Assembly: GCA_910579515.1 (NCBI GenBank)
Contig: CAJTUV010000011.1
Coordinates: 28,715 to 92,714, forward strand
Reading direction: 5' to 3'
DNA from: an uncultured Hungatella sp.
Lineage (GTDB): Bacteria; Bacillota; Clostridia; Lachnospirales; Lachnospiraceae
DNA: 64,000 bases
The stretch's first letter is position 1. Every line of letters begins with the position of its first letter. Made by a program: the position numbers and the translations under genes. Below are positions 15,284 through 24,643 of the stretch, piece after piece. Under the pieces are notes generated by a model, which was not told the origin of the DNA, ran no database searches, and saw nothing but the letters and a program-made list of their open reading frames with translations.

Positions 15284-17974
15284 TTACTGGTCTCCTTCCT
15301 GTAATGCCAAAACCAGCTCTTCAGCCCGTTTCTGCATTTCCAAACTTAATGCCACTCCATAATCTGTGGTGTCTATATATTCTGCCTGGCACTGGAAATA
15401 CTGGAGGGCATCTTCCTCTGCCAGATACGGGATGCTCTGCACCTTTACAGAGGCAGTCAATTTCTCCTTCTCTCCTGTCTGGCGCACCACTTGATCCCGG
15501 TATACCGTAAAACGGTAAACATTGGATTTTCTGGAAAGAGTTACCTCTTTTCTGGAATCGCTGTACACATATCGGTATCCGCTGCAAAGCCCTACGATCC
15601 GCAGAGGAATATGTTCTGCAGAATCTCCTTTAAACTTCTGGAACACATACCCGTTTCCTTCCTGCGCGCACTGATTCACGAAAATCCGCGCCAAATCCGC
15701 TGCCCGCCGGCTTCCTGCCCTGCCTATTTGATTCATTGCAGCCGTGATTGCAGCTTTCTCTCCATCCGTTAAATTGTCAAAGGCGTCTCCAAAAATTTCC
15801 TGGATTCCAGTGTGAATATCCGCCTCGCTCAGACCGGCCACATTGGACCCGCTGCTTCCCTGCTCGCCGGTAGCGCCAATTCCGTCTGTCTGTCCGCCGC
15901 TTCCATCCGTCTGATCTCCAGACGTGTCGGCTCCCTGCTGTCCGCTTCCACTGGTTCCGTCTCCCTGTCCGCTTCCTGCTATTCCCGTCTGGGCTCCGGA
16001 CTGTCCGTTTCCTGCGGCGCCGGTTTCGTCTTTGCCGCCTCCATAGAAATCATGAAGGCTGCTTTCCCTGCTGTCCTCTATGGCTCTGTCAATGTCCTTT
16101 AAAAGCTGGGAACTTCCTGCCTGGGCCGCTTTGTCCCTGATCTCTGCCAAAGCGCTTTCCGCTCCCAGAAGAGCCAGACCATCTATCATGTTTCCTAAAT
16201 TGTCATTGCCAGATATATTGCCATTGGCAATCATGGACAGAGCAGAATTCTTCATCTGGTTAATATTGTTTAAGGTAGTGGTGTTTCCTGCCCCATTCAT
16301 GGCCTGGGCCTTCTGGCTGGCTGTGCTGTCAGCGCTTGTAAGGACTGCCTGTAACTCCTGTTCCTTTGCTCCAATCTCTTCCTCCACCTGGGCAGCCAGA
16401 ACCTCATACTTTCTGGCTGTACTCAAATCATTGTTGTCCAGGGCGTCCGCCTGCTGCTCCAGAAGTTCTTCCTTTCTGCTCTCCAGCTTCGAAAGTTCTG
16501 ACTGCAGCCCTTCCTCTTCACCAGAGATCGACCTGGCCAGGTTTTGAAGCCACAAGATATGGTCGTCAATGGTCTCGCCTGCCTTGGCCCTGAAATCATC
16601 CCCAGCCCGGCGGTCATAAAACCCTTCTGCCTTCTCAATCCTGCTGTAAGTATAATCTACAGCCTCTGCCGCAGACTGCCGCTTTGTCTTAGCCTGTATC
16701 AGATACTGAAACTCCGACTTGGCTCCATTGGCCACGGCCTTTCTGTCCTCCAGCACCTGATTTCTGGCGGCCTGGCTGACCCCATTCGCCACAGCAGCCT
16801 GATATGCGCCTCCGGCTCCCTGAGACAAAATCTGAAGATACTTATTCTCCCCCAGAGCCAAAAGCTCATTGTCCAGCAAGGCTAACTCCCTGCCCGAATC
16901 TGCCACCACGTCTTCCTGAATATGGTAAAGATCCTCAAGTTCCAGGAGTACGGTCTCCATCTGAGAACTCCACCCTCCGGCGGCTCTGTCTACTACCTGC
17001 ATACTCTTTTCATATTCTGTCTGTTTTAAAACCGTCTCCCCCTGGACCAACATATTTCCAGAATGTTCAATATAGCTTTCCTGGCAGCTCTGAAGACTGG
17101 TTCCAATGGCGTCGCTGACATTCATATCTTCCACAAACTGCTCGTTACTATAGTCTTCCCCGTCATAGTACTCCCCAGAAGACATCTTTTGGAGATCCTC
17201 CAGTTTATGTTCTTCAATCTGAGAAAGCTGAGAAAAAATCTCCGCCCGCCTCCTGGAGTCGATCCGGCTCATTAGTTTACTGACAATCTCTGCAAGCTCC
17301 TTCTGATCCGAAGTCTGCAAATGCTCATAGCAGGTTTGAAGTCCTGCAAGCTGCTGATCACATTCTTCTGTAATGTCATTTTTCAGATCCAGCTCAAAAA
17401 ACTCCTTCAGATGCTCGTAATAATACGCATCCACCCCTGAACTGTCTGAAGAAAACTGATTGTCATACTGAATGCGTATGGCTTCCAGCTCTGGCAGATT
17501 GTACAGATCATAAGGATCTGGAATATCAAAAATACTGACCGTTTCTCCGCTCCTGGCAGATCGTGTAATACCGTCAGAGCCTGTATAACAGGTCACCCAC
17601 AAATCTGCCAATTCTGACTCCTGCACTACAATTCCCTGGTCAGAGATATCGGAAAGTCCCAAAGCATCCGTGATGTCAAACCATGCGCCGTTTGCCAGCT
17701 CAGACTTATAATAGACATTGGTCTGATTAGAATCTGTGGCGCTCTCCACAGCCTTCTCATACAATTCATCCGTCATGGTCTGAGAATGAATCAGATAGGT
17801 CCCAATAAACAGCACCGAATCTTCAATCACATGAGAAGAGGCATATTCCTCATAGGTCACAGCCTTAGACTCGTCAAAAATAGCGGCTCTGGCCATCTGA
17901 TAGCAGGCGATTCCCGCAAAGACACACACACTTAACACGATTGCTGTTATTCTGCCTTTTCTTCCTGCCTTCAT
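15284..17974 (-). CDS. Membrane-anchored or secreted long coiled-coil protein
   Basis: The 896-residue product has an N-terminal membrane helix (residues 9-31, ITAIVLSVCVFAGIACYQMA) that is either a signal peptide or an anchor. Residues about 180-560 are rich in E, Q, L and A with long helices; residues about 646-714 are a Gly/Ser/Gln/Asp linker; residues 715-896 form a separate domain with mixed strands (NVYRFTVYRDQVV, ASVKVQSIPYLAEEDALQYF). ATG overlaps the stop of the TolC-like gene (ATGA), so the two are made together. The likely place is outside the membrane, spanning the wall. No family recognised. A scaffold or duct between the TolC-like protein and the CIS cap is one possibility. Confidence 0.6.
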   Translation of the reverse strand: MKAGRKGRITAIVLSVCVFAGIACYQMARAAIFDESKAVTYEEYASSHVIEDSVLFIGTYLIHSQTMTDELYEKAVESATDSNQTNVYYKSELANGAWFDITDALGLSDISDQGIVVQESELADLWVTCYTGSDGITRSARSGETVSIFDIPDPYDLYNLPELEAIRIQYDNQFSSDSSGVDAYYYEHLKEFFELDLKNDITEECDQQLAGLQTCYEHLQTSDQKELAEIVSKLMSRIDSRRRAEIFSQLSQIEEHKLEDLQKMSSGEYYDGEDYSNEQFVEDMNVSDAIGTSLQSCQESYIEHSGNMLVQGETVLKQTEYEKSMQVVDRAAGGWSSQMETVLLELEDLYHIQEDVVADSGRELALLDNELLALGENKYLQILSQGAGGAYQAAVANGVSQAARNQVLEDRKAVANGAKSEFQYLIQAKTKRQSAAEAVDYTYSRIEKAEGFYDRRAGDDFRAKAGETIDDHILWLQNLARSISGEEEGLQSELSKLESRKEELLEQQADALDNNDLSTARKYEVLAAQVEEEIGAKEQELQAVLTSADSTASQKAQAMNGAGNTTTLNNINQMKNSALSMIANGNISGNDNLGNMIDGLALLGAESALAEIRDKAAQAGSSQLLKDIDRAIEDSRESSLHDFYGGGKDETGAAGNGQSGAQTGIAGSGQGDGTSGSGQQGADTSGDQTDGSGGQTDGIGATGEQGSSGSNVAGLSEADIHTGIQEIFGDAFDNLTDGEKAAITAAMNQIGRAGSRRAADLARIFVNQCAQEGNGYVFQKFKGDSAEHIPLRIVGLCSGYRYVYSDSRKEVTLSRKSNVYRFTVYRDQVVRQTGEKEKLTASVKVQSIPYLAEEDALQYFQCQAEYIDTTDYGVALSLEMQKRAEELVLALQEGDQ

Positions 17975-20022
17975 GTTCCCTCCGGATTCTTCATAAGCTT
18001 CAAGTTTCTGGTTTCAAAATATCCTGTATATTTTAGTCTGGAATCTTCCCCATAAAATTCAATGGTCAGCGTATCCATGCTGCCCTGAACCAGAGAGAGA
18101 TAGCGAAAGCCTGTTTTAATTGGAATCAGGGTGCTGGTAACCAGATATTTCCCATCTTCATTCTTCACCAAATAATAACCAATCTCCTCAGACGCCTCAG
18201 GCTTTAACGTAATAGTTACCATTCCGGTAACACTTCCTGTCTCGCTGGTATACGTTCCGATTTCCAGATTTTCCTGCTTCACTGTGGTGTAACTCTTAAC
18301 AATCTCCAAAGGCCCGCTGTACACCTCTGGGTCTATGATACAATCATCCACAAAGGTGGTTCCATCATAAAACCTCAGTTTTACCTCCGACACATTGTCC
18401 TTGGCCAGTCCCAGGTGGCGGATGGTTTTATCCACTTCCGTCCGCTCTCCGATCCGAGTCTGATCGCACCACAGTTCAAAATGAGTCACATTGACGTCAA
18501 AATCTTCAGGGATTCCCACCCCAAGCCGAAACTCCTGTTCCTGAATAATGGATTCTATATAATAGTAAGCGCCATGAGCATACTCCTCTTCCACATAGCT
18601 TTCTCCGCCGCCGCTGGCATTTAAGTCCGCCCCTGTTCCCTCCAGCAGAGCTGTGATTCCGCCGCAGGTCAATCTGTCAAAAGAATACAAGGTCTGAGAA
18701 TACATGGCCAGCGCCTCAAACATCTCGTTCTGAAGGTTCTCATAATCATCTAAAGACGTCTTATATTCTTCATAGGTCAACTCCCCAAGGCGGTTTAAAA
18801 TCTCATCTGCCTTTAGCTGTTTTTCTGCTTCTTCGGCCTGCTGGATCAGAGACAGATAGGCGTTTCTCATACTGACCAGATTGTTAAACCCATCCTCCAC
18901 CTGCTGAGTCAGAGATTCCTTCTCATTGTTCTTCTCCAAAAGGGCATCCTGATATTCCAGAGCTGCCTCATACAAAGCATAAGGCTCATCCTCCACGTAC
19001 CGAATACCAGAGATCTGTCCCTTAAACCACTCTTTGGGAATCTTGATAAACAAAATCCGGATATGTCCCTGCCAGGGTGCATCAACAGCCTTTAAAAATT
19101 CCTCATACTTACTTTTAAACGCCCTTCCATTAATCTTCTGTCCTGCTATAGCCTGGTTCACATACTCGGAAATGTATCCCATCTTATCCCCATACTGTCC
19201 TGCCATCAGATTGTAGTTGGTCCGCAAAGAAATAAGGCTGGTGGAGGCGTTCATGGATACCTCGTAGTAAGTCTCATCCCTGTCCAAAGTATACTGAATC
19301 AGATCCTTTAGCTGGCTCCTCTGAATTTTAGAATTGATAAACGGATTCTCAAAACGGTATCCTGTAGTAACATCCATTCCAATCACTTTGGATAATTTCT
19401 TTTTATCTGCCTCTAAGCTCCTCTTATCTGCGCTGATCTTGTCATTTAATGTTCTGACAGCTTTTTCCATAACGTCAATATCGCTCTGCGTAGCCTGACC
19501 CAATTTCAGTCTGAGGCGGTTTTTCTTAAGAGTCTTCTCCATAGACGAAAGCCGGTCTTCATTAAAAGAAATGGTGTCCTGCAAAACCACAATCTCCACA
19601 TACAGATTGGAAACATTCTCATATACTGCCAAAACCTCGTCTGTCATCTTATGCTTTACCATATCAATCTCTGCCTGAATCTGAATCGGCTTAAACTGAA
19701 ACTCATAGGCTTCCGACAAATTCGGTTTCTCCGGAAATTTAAAGGAAAGAAGAGGGGTCCAGCGAAAGGTAGCCATATTCTTCTGTTTCAGCTTAATGGA
19801 CTTCACCGCCTGTTTTAAAGACACTTCCTTCACCTGAAGCTGACTTTCCAGTTTTTCATACGCCGGACTGTTAGCCAGGCCCGATTTTTTAGCCATATTC
19901 AGGGTTAAGAGCTTCTCTCCTGCCGCCTGGGTCTGTATCTGTCCCCCACCGCCGGCAAAAGCTGTCAGAACAGAGGTCATAAGAAGTACAGCCATTCCCT
20001 TTGCCAATCCATTTTTTCTCAT
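17971..20022 (-). CDS. TolC-like secreted coiled-coil protein
   Basis: The 683-residue protein has a signal peptide (cleavage near AGGGGQIQTQAA) and then two TolC-type repeats of long antiparallel helices: AKKSGLANSPAYEKLESQLQ at the start of helix one, and KLGQATQSDIDVMEKAV, the motif that TolC family members use at the turn before the second helix. The second repeat holds LGELTYEEYKTSLDDYENLQ. The last 200 residues are an unrelated beta-rich domain. TolC proteins normally cross an outer membrane, which this lineage should lack. Relatives do exist in Clostridia, with unknown roles. ATGA overlaps join it to both neighbours, tying it to the CIS operon. Confidence 0.78.
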   Translation of the reverse strand: MRKNGLAKGMAVLLMTSVLTAFAGGGGQIQTQAAGEKLLTLNMAKKSGLANSPAYEKLESQLQVKEVSLKQAVKSIKLKQKNMATFRWTPLLSFKFPEKPNLSEAYEFQFKPIQIQAEIDMVKHKMTDEVLAVYENVSNLYVEIVVLQDTISFNEDRLSSMEKTLKKNRLRLKLGQATQSDIDVMEKAVRTLNDKISADKRSLEADKKKLSKVIGMDVTTGYRFENPFINSKIQRSQLKDLIQYTLDRDETYYEVSMNASTSLISLRTNYNLMAGQYGDKMGYISEYVNQAIAGQKINGRAFKSKYEEFLKAVDAPWQGHIRILFIKIPKEWFKGQISGIRYVEDEPYALYEAALEYQDALLEKNNEKESLTQQVEDGFNNLVSMRNAYLSLIQQAEEAEKQLKADEILNRLGELTYEEYKTSLDDYENLQNEMFEALAMYSQTLYSFDRLTCGGITALLEGTGADLNASGGGESYVEEEYAHGAYYYIESIIQEQEFRLGVGIPEDFDVNVTHFELWCDQTRIGERTEVDKTIRHLGLAKDNVSEVKLRFYDGTTFVDDCIIDPEVYSGPLEIVKSYTTVKQENLEIGTYTSETGSVTGMVTITLKPEASEEIGYYLVKNEDGKYLVTSTLIPIKTGFRYLSLVQGSMDTLTIEFYGEDSRLKYTGYFETRNLKLMKNPEGT

Positions 20023-21254
20023 GTCCCAGCTTCGCCCTCCTCCTTTTCAATGGAATAACAGGAAAAAATATCTTCTCTATCCTGACAAATAAACGTATAA
20101 ATTAACCCGTCTTTGCGGAAGGAATGGATATAAACCGTATATGCAGGGTCAAACCCCTCTACCACAAAATAGTCGTCATATTCTGACGTAATCTCCATCT
20201 TGACACTTTTTAAAAATCCTCCCCTGTGGTCTGCCATCCAGTTAATGGCTACCGCCTCCTGCATAGTAACCTCAGAATTTCCCTCATAATCCTCTGCGCC
20301 AAAAAACTGCTTTAATTCCTCAATCGTCGAAAAAGTTTTCCCCCCTGCTCCAAAAGAATCTTTTAAAACCAGCACCTGTTCCACAGCCATCTCATCGTCC
20401 AGAGACTGGCTGTCGCCCTGTCCCACATACATGGCATCAATGTCCTCTAAAACCACCACAAAATCCTGGCTGCTCTCATACAGGGTCCGCTTTCCTTTGT
20501 AAATGTCCGCCATCTCTGACACCTTTTTTCCGAGAAGGCTGCTGTATAAAAGTTCATCCTGGCTGAAGCCCCCAGTGTAGACCAGGTTGCTTCCATTGTC
20601 GTAGAGCTTCCCATTTCCATCTCGTTTTCCAAGGGCAAACTCTCCCTCATAAAACAGGCTGCCATTCTCTCTGTAAAGCCTTCCTGTGCCGTCAAAAAGA
20701 TTTTCCTGAAAATTCCCTGTATACATCAAAGTCCCGTTGTCATAATACCTGGTTCCATTTCCCTGATACCGATTTTTGTCAAAGTTTCCCTGATATACCA
20801 CAACCCCTTCCCGGTTGTATAAGGTTCCATAGCCAGTAACGCTCCCGTTCTTCACATCTCCCTCATAAGCCAGATATCCGGATTTTCCTCTGATCCGCAC
20901 CCGTTCCTCTGCAAAGCGCAGCATAATGGAATCATAATCATAAGTTTTAATTCCTTCCGTCCTGGCAGAAGTCAAAGTTTTCTGAACACTGAACAGATAA
21001 TACAGGCTTAAAACGCCTACTGCCACCACCACAGCCATTGCCAGTCTTCTGCTGACCAGCCAGCCGAAAACGGAATAATAATCCTTTTTATGTCTAGGCT
21101 TGACATCCAGCAAAGAGGTGAAAAAGTCGCGAATCTTTGTAATAACCCTGGTACGGATAAAATTCCAGCTGGTCCACATCTTCACCTTTGTCACAAAAGG
21201 CGTGACCTTTGCCTTTATCGAGGCCAGCAAGACCCGAAACAGATTATCACCCAT
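20019..21254 (-). CDS. MORN-repeat membrane protein
   Basis: The 411-residue product has a basic cytosolic N-terminus (residues 1-70), one membrane helix (71-90, LAMAVVVAVGVLSLYYLFSV) and an outer part that begins with about five MORN repeats at residues 127-232 (YEGDVKNGSVTGYGTLYN, YQGNFDKNRYQGNGTRYY, YTGNFQENLFDGTGRLY, YEGEFALGKRDGNGKLY). A C-terminal domain of about 170 residues contains SFRKDGLIYTFICQD. MORN arrays bind lipids or act as elongated scaffolds; in bacteria some are surface exposed. Neighbours on both sides are membrane or secreted proteins of the same operon. A wall-side adaptor of the CIS anchor is inference. Confidence 0.72.
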   Translation of the reverse strand: MGDNLFRVLLASIKAKVTPFVTKVKMWTSWNFIRTRVITKIRDFFTSLLDVKPRHKKDYYSVFGWLVSRRLAMAVVVAVGVLSLYYLFSVQKTLTSARTEGIKTYDYDSIMLRFAEERVRIRGKSGYLAYEGDVKNGSVTGYGTLYNREGVVVYQGNFDKNRYQGNGTRYYDNGTLMYTGNFQENLFDGTGRLYRENGSLFYEGEFALGKRDGNGKLYDNGSNLVYTGGFSQDELLYSSLLGKKVSEMADIYKGKRTLYESSQDFVVVLEDIDAMYVGQGDSQSLDDEMAVEQVLVLKDSFGAGGKTFSTIEELKQFFGAEDYEGNSEVTMQEAVAINWMADHRGGFLKSVKMEITSEYDDYFVVEGFDPAYTVYIHSFRKDGLIYTFICQDREDIFSCYSIEKEEGEAGT

Positions 21255-21299
21255 AAGCCCATAACTCCCTTCCGGCTACCCTTTTCTTTGTAGCTGTTT

Positions 21300-23741
21300 T
21301 CATGTATCCCAATGCAATTTGCACACATCTCCCTCAATGTGTACCTGATTCAAATACTTCTCACAGGTAAACAGATACCACTTGGCCATGGCATCCTCTG
21401 GATTCTCCTTCAGCACATCAGAGAACGTGCTTCTGGCCAGATAAAAATCATGCTGATAAAATAACTGGAGAGCCTTTTGGAATTTTACATCCGTATCCCG
21501 TTTCAGCCTTCTCTGAGCCACTGGACAGGCATCCAATGCCTCATACAAACGCAGCCTCTCCCCTGTGTCAGAAATCAGAATATATCCAATGTACCGAAGC
21601 GTTCCCTCCAGATTTTCTCTGTTTTTCACTCCCTCGCTGATCACCAGCTTCAAGCCCATCTCCTGAAACCATCTGGCATACCGCTCAATCTCTTTCCCTT
21701 CTCTGGATAAAAGGAATGGGAAACTCTGCTGGTCTGTCCCTGCCACTCCATATACATATTGAGCATAGTGGAGGAATACGCTGGTTTTCAATTCTTCCAG
21801 ACAGTCTTCCTCATAAAGTTCATTCATAAGCAAAGCCCCAAAATCCACGGTATTTCTGGACTCTTCCAAAAACAGGACCTTCAGCATCGTCAAGTCACTA
21901 TGGCCTGATACAAAGAATCCGTCCCCCATCTCCTGATGCTTTTCAATTAAGGTAATGAAACGGTTCATAATATCTGCAGACTGACGATTTCTGTTTTCCG
22001 GCTCTGCAGAAGAAAGCAGCGCCACTGTCCCGTGAACCAGAACCATATCTCCGCCCTTGACTTCTGTGATGGAATCTTTTCCCAAAATCTTCTCAATATT
22101 TTTGGGTGCAAATCGATAACAGGATTCAAAAATCCGATATTTTGTATAGTTGATCCGGCTGATCGTCTTTCTGATTTCCAGAAGGCTGTTCCACATAAAA
22201 TCCACGTCTTTACCGTGAACCGATTTTTTCACAATATCCATCTGTCCCCCAGCCACATTCTCCATAGCCTTAGACAGACGCTTTAGTTCTCTGCCCTGCA
22301 GCAGCAAAAGACTGATACTGATGACGCTTCCCACTAAAAACAGGAGTTCCGCATACACCAAATACCCTTTCATGCCGCCTTTCTGGACAGCCGAAACATC
22401 TTCCCGCCTGGAAATGGCAATCAGAAGATACTCTGGATAAAGCCCGTCAGAAGCCGATACGCCCAAAACCTGATACGCCTCTCCGTCTATGCCCATAAGC
22501 ATACTGGCCTTCTGCCCCCCTGCTGTCAAAGTGTCCAGAAGGTTCCTTGTGCCAGCCATATACACAGATTCAAACTCCTGCCCGTTAAAGCCGCTGGCAC
22601 TGGCCAGAATTTGGTGATCTTTACTCCGCACGACACAAATATCCGTAAATACCTGAGAGATATCCTCCAGCCCTACAAATCTGCACAACTGGTTTCTCAG
22701 AGAATAATACGCTTTGCTGTCATAGAACCCTTCCTCTTCCACACCATGGATAATCGGATTCCCAATCTCCTCTGCCAGAGCCTGGACATAATAGAATCCA
22801 AACCGCTCCGCTTCCTGCTCTTTCGCTTTTTCCTGAACCCGGGGAATCTGGATCGCCCCCGCTGCAGTGATTGCCAGAAGGACCGCCTCTACAATGGCAA
22901 TGGTATAAATCGTATGGTTCCGGTTTCTCAGCAGTAAAAGTACAAGCAAAAGCACCACATAGCCAATTAGCAAAAGCTGGATATAAACGGCAAACTGTTT
23001 CTGGCGCAGCCTCATTAACTGTCCAGGAGTCAAATCTCTGTTGTGGAATGCTGCCCGTGCTTCCTTAGAACCTCTGAAATATTCCTGCCCGCTTCCATCA
23101 TCTCTGCGGATTAAAAGTTCTCCCTCCTCATATCTGGCCTCTATAAAAAGCCGCCCTTCTTCACATGAAATCAGTTCATAAAGCTTTATCTCAACAGCCG
23201 AAGGCTCCTCTTTTTGAACCTCTTTAAACAGCTCTGTCAGCTCCTGCCGTTCCACAAAATAGACGCCCGCCTCTTCTCCGCCATTCAGTACCGTCGTGAG
23301 GTAGAAACCGTCTGCCTCTGCCTGAAATCCAGTCAAAATCCCGTCCTGAACCATACGAAGTCTTGGCGAAGCCGCAACCGGCAAAAGCTGGTCGTCAAAC
23401 TGAAGAATTCTGTATTCTGTCACCGCCTCCTGTCCAACCATTGTCCTGGACGAAAGAACGCCGTAGAGCCCATCCTGGTAATCCACTTTCTCAAACACGC
23501 TTCCCTGCCATACAGAACCACTTACAAATACCTTCTCCACCTTCCCACGAAAGTCCGACAAATAGAGAATCCCCTGGTCGTCTATATTTTCCGTAAAATA
23601 TACCTTATTTCCTGCCGCACATCCGTCGTGGTAGGAAGAAATTCTTCGATCATTACTCCATGATAAACCATCTGTAAAGGCCAGAACCGTTATCACCAGC
23701 ATCCACACAAATGCCGCTATATATGGAATCCGTTTTCTCAT
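21300..23741 (-). CDS. Membrane sensor with Cache-like and degenerate class III cyclase domains
   Basis: The 813-residue protein has four membrane helices (about 7-24, 250-271, 276-298, 459-482). Residues 25-249 are outside and look like short beta blades. Residues 300-455 resemble an outer Cache sensor. A HAMP-like linker (483-530) leads to residues 543-740, which follow the outline of class III nucleotidyl cyclases: FAPKNIEKILGKDSITEVKGGD, then RYIGYILISDTGERLRLYEALD, with a C-terminal TPR-like tail ending LKENPEDAMAKWYLFTCEKYL. The cyclase metal-binding aspartates are gone (VALLSSAEP where FSDIR is expected), so I call it a pseudocyclase. ATG 23741 follows GGAGGACAAAA. It may pass an outer signal to the CIS. 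Confidence 0.72.
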   Translation of the reverse strand: MRKRIPYIAAFVWMLVITVLAFTDGLSWSNDRRISSYHDGCAAGNKVYFTENIDDQGILYLSDFRGKVEKVFVSGSVWQGSVFEKVDYQDGLYGVLSSRTMVGQEAVTEYRILQFDDQLLPVAASPRLRMVQDGILTGFQAEADGFYLTTVLNGGEEAGVYFVERQELTELFKEVQKEEPSAVEIKLYELISCEEGRLFIEARYEEGELLIRRDDGSGQEYFRGSKEARAAFHNRDLTPGQLMRLRQKQFAVYIQLLLIGYVVLLLVLLLLRNRNHTIYTIAIVEAVLLAITAAGAIQIPRVQEKAKEQEAERFGFYYVQALAEEIGNPIIHGVEEEGFYDSKAYYSLRNQLCRFVGLEDISQVFTDICVVRSKDHQILASASGFNGQEFESVYMAGTRNLLDTLTAGGQKASMLMGIDGEAYQVLGVSASDGLYPEYLLIAISRREDVSAVQKGGMKGYLVYAELLFLVGSVISISLLLLQGRELKRLSKAMENVAGGQMDIVKKSVHGKDVDFMWNSLLEIRKTISRINYTKYRIFESCYRFAPKNIEKILGKDSITEVKGGDMVLVHGTVALLSSAEPENRNRQSADIMNRFITLIEKHQEMGDGFFVSGHSDLTMLKVLFLEESRNTVDFGALLMNELYEEDCLEELKTSVFLHYAQYVYGVAGTDQQSFPFLLSREGKEIERYARWFQEMGLKLVISEGVKNRENLEGTLRYIGYILISDTGERLRLYEALDACPVAQRRLKRDTDVKFQKALQLFYQHDFYLARSTFSDVLKENPEDAMAKWYLFTCEKYLNQVHIEGDVCKLHWDT

Positions 23742-23778
23742 TCCTTTTTGTCCTCCGATTCATTGTCAGACTCTTTTA

Positions 23779-24621
23779 TCAAACCAGTGTCTCTGTCCCT
23801 ATGGTTTTAAATCCGTTAAACAAAATCCGCAGCCAGGGAATATCTCCAAAAATAAGCTGAGAAAGGAAAGACACCAGCGCAAGCACAGCCAGAACGAGAC
23901 AAATACACAGAAGGACCCGAAACAATCCTTCCTGCCTGCGGCTAAACCATGCTTTCATTTTCTTTCGGATTCCCTGCTTCTGCCCAGGCGCAGCGGTTAT
24001 TCTGATATCCTTATACAGTTCTGTAAACTTGTCATAGCTCTTTCTGGAAATCTTTTTTTCCAGAAGCCGATAGCTGAAGGCTTTCTGAGATGCTTTGGGC
24101 CTTAAAAGCTCCCTCAAAACAGAAGCGCAGGCAACTGCACAGTCCCTTTCCGATTTCTCCGAGTCCAGCTCTGTCAGGTCAATCTGATAGCTGAAATACA
24201 CGGTATGGTCCTTAGACAAATGAAGCTGTCCCTGTTTGAGCAGAAGATAAAGAATCGGATACGGGAGGTTCGAGGTGATGCAGGTCATAATCACATTGAT
24301 GCACACAGACTCACACTCCGTCAACGTGTAGGATTCTCCCATATAGAAGTCCTTTAAAGGCCTTTCCTGCTTGTACTCAAACACCATACAAAGAGCCCCT
24401 TTGTCGGAAAAACTTTCAATATAAGAGTCCTGGGCTGACATTCCCGCCTGCTCAAATACCTCCAGATACTTTTTGGCAGTCTGATGTTCTTTAATCACCA
24501 GCAGCGTATACAGATTTCTGGCGGCTGTATTTAAATCCTGGCATATCAGAATATCATTAATCTCGCTTTCCTTTACCACGCGAACACATTCCAGCTTCAT
24601 CTTCTGCGACTGATAGAACAT
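23779..24621 (-). CDS. Transmembrane pseudokinase-like protein
   Basis: The 280-residue product starts at ATG 24621, 10 bases after AAGGAGA. Residues 20-175 follow a small kinase-like fold: LLVIKEH at the place of the beta-3 lysine, a helix with FEQ, the hinge CMVFEYKQERPLKDF, and YFSYQIDL at the place of the DFG strand. The HRD catalytic motif is replaced by LKQGQLHLSKD and the DFG Asp context is altered, so catalysis is unlikely. One membrane helix (233-258) with a short outer tail follows a basic stretch. The plan resembles EssB/YukC of type VII secretion, a pseudokinase scaffold in the membrane. Kinase relation is a motif reading only. Confidence 0.6.
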   Translation of the reverse strand: MFYQSQKMKLECVRVVKESEINDILICQDLNTAARNLYTLLVIKEHQTAKKYLEVFEQAGMSAQDSYIESFSDKGALCMVFEYKQERPLKDFYMGESYTLTECESVCINVIMTCITSNLPYPILYLLLKQGQLHLSKDHTVYFSYQIDLTELDSEKSERDCAVACASVLRELLRPKASQKAFSYRLLEKKISRKSYDKFTELYKDIRITAAPGQKQGIRKKMKAWFSRRQEGLFRVLLCICLVLAVLALVSFLSQLIFGDIPWLRILFNGFKTIGTETLV

Positions 24622-24643
24622 ATCTGCCAATCTCCTTCACATC

